From CAXDOZ01 sp963991145 (GTDB lineage: Bacteria; Bacteroidota; Bacteroidia; Chitinophagales; JABDMM01): 17,572 nt of DNA. Under the pieces are notes generated by a model, which saw only the letters and a program-made list of their open reading frames with translations, did no database searches and was not told where the DNA came from. Each line of letters opens with the position of its first letter. Within the stretch, counting starts at the first letter, position 1. This document shows positions 14,180-17,572 of this stretch, piece by piece. Where the stretch lies: NCBI GenBank assembly GCA_963991145.1, contig CAXDOZ010000044.1, positions 1 to 17,572 of the forward strand, read 5' to 3'. The translations under genes and the position numbers were made by a program.

Positions 14180-15517
14180 ATGAAGAAAATTGCATTTCAC
14201 TGGCAGGTAGTGATTGGATTGGTATTAGGAGCCGCCTGGGCGATCGCCTCAAGCTATCTGGGCTGGAGTGAGTTTACGATCAACTGGATATCTCCATTTG
14301 GTACCATTTTCATTCGCTTGCTAAAGCTACTGGCAGTTCCTCTGGTCTTGCTCTCTATCATCTCAGGAGTTTCTGGATTATCTGATATGTCTCAGCTTGG
14401 ACGCTGGGGTGGAAAGACCATGGGAGCTTATGTAATTACTACAGTTATTGCTGTAACAGTTGGGCTTTTATTGGTCAATACCATTCAACCCGGAAATCGA
14501 ATAAGTGAAGAAGCTAAGATCTCTCTTAGTCAGACCGTTGATTCTCAATTAGAGAGTTCAGGATTTGACGAAAAGATGGCGGATAAGAAAAAGGATGCAG
14601 AAGCATATCGAAAAGGAGGGCCATTGATGCCTTATGTAGATATGTTCTTCTCAGATAACTTCTTCAAGTCGCTTACCGATAACAAGCTGATGTTGCAGGT
14701 GATCTTCTTTGCCATCTTTTTTGGAATTGGGCTTTCACTGATTGAGGATAGACAGGCTAAGCCTGTCCTGGATTTTATAAATGGTGCAAACTCGGTGATC
14801 CTTAAAATGATCAGCATAGTAATGAAGGGCGCTCCCTTCTTTGTATTTGCACTTTTGGCGGGGCAAATTTCAAGCCTTGCAGGAAACGATCCCGCTCTGA
14901 TGTTCCAGATCTTCAAAGGTTTATTATGGTATTCTGCTACTGTCCTGATCGGACTGGGTTTTATGGCCTTTATCTTCTATCCGAGCCTGGTTTCAGCTAT
15001 CACAAAGAAGGTTGGATTCAAGCAGTTTCTTCAAAAAGTTGGCCTGGCACAATCGGTTGCTTTTTCTACAAGTAGCAGTGCTGCAACGCTACCGGTAACT
15101 ATGGAAGTTGTTCATGAAAAGCTGGGAGTAAGTAAGCAAATGACAAACTTCGTGCTACCGGTTGGAGCTACGATCAATATGGATGGGACCAGCTTATTTC
15201 AGGCAGTTTCGGCGGTTTTTCTTGCTCAATTCTTTGGAGCAGAATTAACCCTGACTGAGCAGATCACTATTGTGCTTATGTCTACTCTGGCCTCTATCGG
15301 TGCTCCAGCTGTACCGAGTGCGGGTATTGTAATGCTCATCCTTGTTCTTGAATCAGTAGGGTTGAATTCAAGCTGGATCGCTCTGATCTTCCCTGTGGAC
15401 AGATTCCTTGACATGTGCCGTACTTCGGTTAATGTAACTGGTGATGCCGCTGTGGCAACCATTATTGGTACAAGTGAGAATGAGGTGGATTTCGAGGTCC
15501 TTGAAAAATCAAACTAA
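14180..15517 (+). CDS. Dicarboxylate/amino acid:cation symporter, acidic amino acid type
   Basis: A 445-residue inner-membrane carrier of the GltP/GltT (DAACS/SDF) family, taking up glutamate or aspartate with Na+ or H+. Family marks in order are the serine-rich loop STSSSAATLP (296-305), the cation-site NMDGT (333-337), GAPAVPSAG in the second hairpin (374-382), and DMCRTSVNVTGD (411-422). The last motif keeps D411, R414, T415 and N418, equivalent to Asp394, Arg397, Thr398 and Asn401 of GltPh. The arginine that binds the side-chain carboxylate points to acidic amino acids rather than neutral ones; C4-dicarboxylate carriers (DctA) have a different motif here. A charged loop of some 40 residues (about 106-147) between spans 3 and 4 is longer than in GltPh. 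The gene begins three bases after aroC, and its stop overlaps the next start by one base (TAATG). Confidence 0.93.
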   Translation: MKKIAFHWQVVIGLVLGAAWAIASSYLGWSEFTINWISPFGTIFIRLLKLLAVPLVLLSIISGVSGLSDMSQLGRWGGKTMGAYVITTVIAVTVGLLLVNTIQPGNRISEEAKISLSQTVDSQLESSGFDEKMADKKKDAEAYRKGGPLMPYVDMFFSDNFFKSLTDNKLMLQVIFFAIFFGIGLSLIEDRQAKPVLDFINGANSVILKMISIVMKGAPFFVFALLAGQISSLAGNDPALMFQIFKGLLWYSATVLIGLGFMAFIFYPSLVSAITKKVGFKQFLQKVGLAQSVAFSTSSSAATLPVTMEVVHEKLGVSKQMTNFVLPVGATINMDGTSLFQAVSAVFLAQFFGAELTLTEQITIVLMSTLASIGAPAVPSAGIVMLILVLESVGLNSSWIALIFPVDRFLDMCRTSVNVTGDAAVATIIGTSENEVDFEVLEKSN

Positions 15518-16227
15518 TGCGAAAATACTTTGTAACCGGATCGGGAAGGGGAATAGGGAAGACGCTTTGTGAGCATATTCTAGCTTCAGACCCGGAAGCG
15601 GAAGTAATAGGGATTTCAAGATCAAATAGTATTGAGGCTGAGAGATATACTTTTCATCAGCTGGATCTAAATGATTCAAAAGCGGTTGAGGCTTTTGAGT
15701 TTCCCAACTTTGACGATGAAGTTTTTCTGGTAAATAATGCCGGTGTTATTGGAACCATCAATTCGGTAGGCAAGCTTGACAATGCTTCAATAAGCAAAAC
15801 TATTCAGGTAAATCTGGCTTCGCCGATGGTGCTTTGCAACAAGTTTATGAGCAAGTATTCTCAAGGCGGAGTTATCGCGAATATCAGCACAGGTGCTGCC
15901 TTCAATCCTTATGAAAGCTGGGCTGAATATTGTTCTTCAAAAGCAGGATTAGAGATGTTTTCCCAGGTGATGAGGAAAGAGCAATCGGCCGGAGGCCAAA
16001 ATGGAGGATTTGAGATCTTAAGTATACAGCCCGGAGTTGTAGATACAGGTATGCAGAGCCAATTGAGGAACAGTTCTGAGGATGAATTTCCTATGAAATC
16101 AAAGTTTGTGCAATTGCATGAAGGCGGTGATCTACTCTCAACTGAGGAGGTGGCACAAGCCTTGTATAAGATACTTCGCGAGCCGGATTCCATTGAGGAC
16201 TGGCAGCATAGAATCACAAGATCATGA
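15517..16227 (+). CDS. SDR oxidoreductase, sepiapterin/benzil reductase-like
   Basis: A 236-residue classical short-chain dehydrogenase/reductase. It has the nucleotide-binding TGSGRGIG (7-14), NNAG (73-76), the catalytic S124 in NISTGAA, Y138 and K142 in YCSSK, and PGVVDTGMQ (172-180). The arginine just after the first motif and the SRS at 34-36 suggest NADP(H) use (inference). The NISTGAA...YCSSKAG...PGVVDTGMQ combination is the one seen in sepiapterin reductase and bacterial (S)-benzil reductase (YueD-like), so reduction of a diketone or pterin-like carbonyl is plausible, but the substrate is unknown. It overlaps the symporter stop by one base and the dacB start by four, so all three are probably translated in a coupled way. 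Confidence 0.88.
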   Translation: MRKYFVTGSGRGIGKTLCEHILASDPEAEVIGISRSNSIEAERYTFHQLDLNDSKAVEAFEFPNFDDEVFLVNNAGVIGTINSVGKLDNASISKTIQVNLASPMVLCNKFMSKYSQGGVIANISTGAAFNPYESWAEYCSSKAGLEMFSQVMRKEQSAGGQNGGFEILSIQPGVVDTGMQSQLRNSSEDEFPMKSKFVQLHEGGDLLSTEEVAQALYKILREPDSIEDWQHRITRS

Positions 16228-17572
16228 CCAGAATAGCCGCATTCCTCTTTCTACTATTCAGCCTTAACATTACTCAGGCTCAGGTAAAGGATGCTATTTC
16301 AAAACTCGAACAGAGCTCATCCATGGCTGGAGGAAGTTTGAGTCTCGCCGTGATCGACCCTGAGAATGGTGAGCTTGTTTATTCCCATAATCCAAATCTG
16401 GTAATGATCCCGGCTTCTATAGCAAAGTTGGTCTCTACGGCTACTGCATTTAAGATTCTGGGTGCAGATTATCAATTTGAAACTGTATTGGGATACATCG
16501 GAACTATTGATAGTGGAGTACTCAATGGAGATCTTGTCATTAAAGGTTCTGGCGACCCAAGCATGGGTTCAACCCGGGTAGAAGGGAATACCACCTTTGC
16601 TGATCTGGTAATGAACTGGTCAGCAGAAATTAAAACTGCAGGCATCGAAAAGGTATTGGGAAGTCTGATTGTCTATGATGAGTTCTACGGTTCCAGCAGC
16701 ACTCCTCGAAACTGGGCATGGGCCGATCTGGGTAATTACTATGCAAGCGGAGTTGGAACTCTGAATATGAATGAGAATAGGATTTACCTGACATTCAAAT
16801 CAGGTGCCTCGGGAAAGCTAAGCTCAATGATTAGCATAGTTCCGGAGATCAATGGTGTCACTTATACGAATGAAGTAATAGCAGGAGCTGCAGGAACAGG
16901 AGATAATGCATATGTTTTTGGTGCTCCCGGCCAGAATGAGCGCTTTGTTAGAGGTACCATTCCTCCTAATAAATCGGAGTTTACGATCAAGGCTTCTCCG
17001 CCTGATCCAAATGAGTTTGCCGGGCAGCTTTTCTATGATGGATTGTCTGAGATGGGGATTGAGATTACCGGTAGTGTAAAGCTATCCAGTGGAGAGTCTG
17101 TCGATTGGGAAGAGATGACCTCAATTAGCAGCTATAGCTCTCCAAAGCTTATGGAGATCATTAAGGCTACAAATTTCTACAGTGTCAATTTATTCGCTGA
17201 GGCTGTATTGATCCATGCCAAGAAAAAGATGAGTTCAGAAGAGGCGTTTCCAATGGAACAGGACTGGTTAACTGGCTACTGGGAGAGTAAGCTGAATAAG
17301 CCAGGTCCTTCTTATTTGATGGATGGAAGCGGATTATCTCGTTCGAATGGGATGAGCGCAAAATTTCTAGCTCAGGTTCTGGACCATATGAATGAATACG
17401 AAAGCTATAAGTATTCAATTCCAACTGCCGGAGTTAGCGGAACCGTAAAAAGACTCTGTCAGGGACTTGATTGTTCAGGTAAAGTAAGAGCAAAAAGCGG
17501 AACGATGAATAGAGTGAAAAGCTATGCTGGATACATCATCGGCCCGGAGGGCAAAGAATACCCATTTGCCAT
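16224..17572 (+). CDS. dacB: D-alanyl-D-alanine carboxypeptidase/endopeptidase PBP4 (partial, cut by window end)
   Basis: DacB (PBP4, peptidase family S13) trims D-Ala and cuts cross-links of peptidoglycan in the periplasm. The frame runs open for 449 codons and leaves the window without a stop, so the 3' end is missing. Residues 1-20 are a signal peptide ending TQAQ. The penicillin-binding triad is complete: SIAK (S65, K68) in PASIAK, SVN (320-322) in place of E. coli SDN, and KSG (424-426) in AKSGTM, where KTG is more usual. DGSGLSR (367-373) is also typical of the family. Residues between about 75 and 300 form the large inserted domains of PBP4. The ATG overlaps the SDR stop (ATGA). A shared function with aroC, the symporter or the SDR is not evident. 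Confidence 0.93.
   Translation, partial: MTRIAAFLFLLFSLNITQAQVKDAISKLEQSSSMAGGSLSLAVIDPENGELVYSHNPNLVMIPASIAKLVSTATAFKILGADYQFETVLGYIGTIDSGVLNGDLVIKGSGDPSMGSTRVEGNTTFADLVMNWSAEIKTAGIEKVLGSLIVYDEFYGSSSTPRNWAWADLGNYYASGVGTLNMNENRIYLTFKSGASGKLSSMISIVPEINGVTYTNEVIAGAAGTGDNAYVFGAPGQNERFVRGTIPPNKSEFTIKASPPDPNEFAGQLFYDGLSEMGIEITGSVKLSSGESVDWEEMTSISSYSSPKLMEIIKATNFYSVNLFAEAVLIHAKKKMSSEEAFPMEQDWLTGYWESKLNKPGPSYLMDGSGLSRSNGMSAKFLAQVLDHMNEYESYKYSIPTAGVSGTVKRLCQGLDCSGKVRAKSGTMNRVKSYAGYIIGPEGKEYPFA

Noticed and set aside
17185..17424. 79-codon minus-strand frame near the window end
   Set aside because: The plus strand here codes for the conserved PBP4 region with the SVN motif and DGSGLSR, so this is a shadow.
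1..17572. Novel defence, mobile or secondary-metabolite system
   Set aside because: All genes but one (8043-9497) belong to recognisable housekeeping or envelope families, with uniform codon style and tight operons; no integrase, transposase, direct repeats, CRISPR array or tRNA-linked attachment site is visible.

Overview
The window looks like ordinary chromosome from a Bacteroidota bacterium, probably an aerobic Flavobacteriales or Cryomorphaceae-like lineage. The phylum call is an inference from four things seen: the LpxC-FabZ fusion in an lpxD/lpxC-fabZ/lpxA order, TAnnTTTG-type -7 promoter elements, a general lack of Shine-Dalgarno sequences, and protein subtypes common in that phylum (the ClpS NDDxNTF form, and an M23 peptidase ending in GPHVCYRF). 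Coding density is very high. No gene-free stretch exceeds about 155 bases. I saw no tRNA, rRNA, CRISPR array, insertion sequence, phage gene or restriction/defence module.

Layout. (1) 1-2826, plus strand: a lipid A operon with the tail of a gene that is probably lpxD, then the lpxC-fabZ fusion, lpxA and a CcmA-like ABC ATPase, each overlapping the next. (2) 2823-5316, minus strand: an AI-2E/PerM-type membrane protein and a membrane-anchored M23 (LytM) peptidase. The first meets the ABC ATPase tail to tail, with the stop codons overlapping. (3) 5427-6409, minus strand: aat and clpS, two partners of the N-degron pathway, in a two-gene operon. (4) 6564-7130, plus strand: a secreted coiled-coil/SPOR-like protein with a good Bacteroidota promoter and a strong terminator. 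That terminator lies inside the 3' end of the convergent lplA gene. (5) 7131-13032, minus strand, transcribed hutI - ftcD - lipoprotein - unknown helical-repeat protein - lplA. (6) 13097-17572, plus strand: aroC - acidic amino acid symporter - SDR oxidoreductase - dacB (cut by the window end), joined by gaps of +3, -1 and -4 bases.

How the genes fit together. The first block makes lipid A and the unsaturated or saturated acyl chains of the envelope. The M23 peptidase, the SPOR-like protein and DacB act on peptidoglycan. HutI and FtcD are consecutive late steps of histidine breakdown, giving glutamate plus one-carbon units on tetrahydrofolate. A glutamate/aspartate-type symporter lies nearby in the divergent operon, but a functional link is only a guess. 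Aat adds Leu/Phe to protein N-termini and ClpS delivers such proteins to ClpAP.

I did not find a clear new multi-gene system. The points most worth checking are a C-terminally shortened LplA whose last residues are encoded by a neighbour's terminator, the unrecognised 484-residue protein beside it, a His-to-Cys change at a zinc-ligand position in the M23 peptidase, a promoter that would make aroC mRNA nearly leaderless, and a run of non-ATG starts placed just after an upstream stop.
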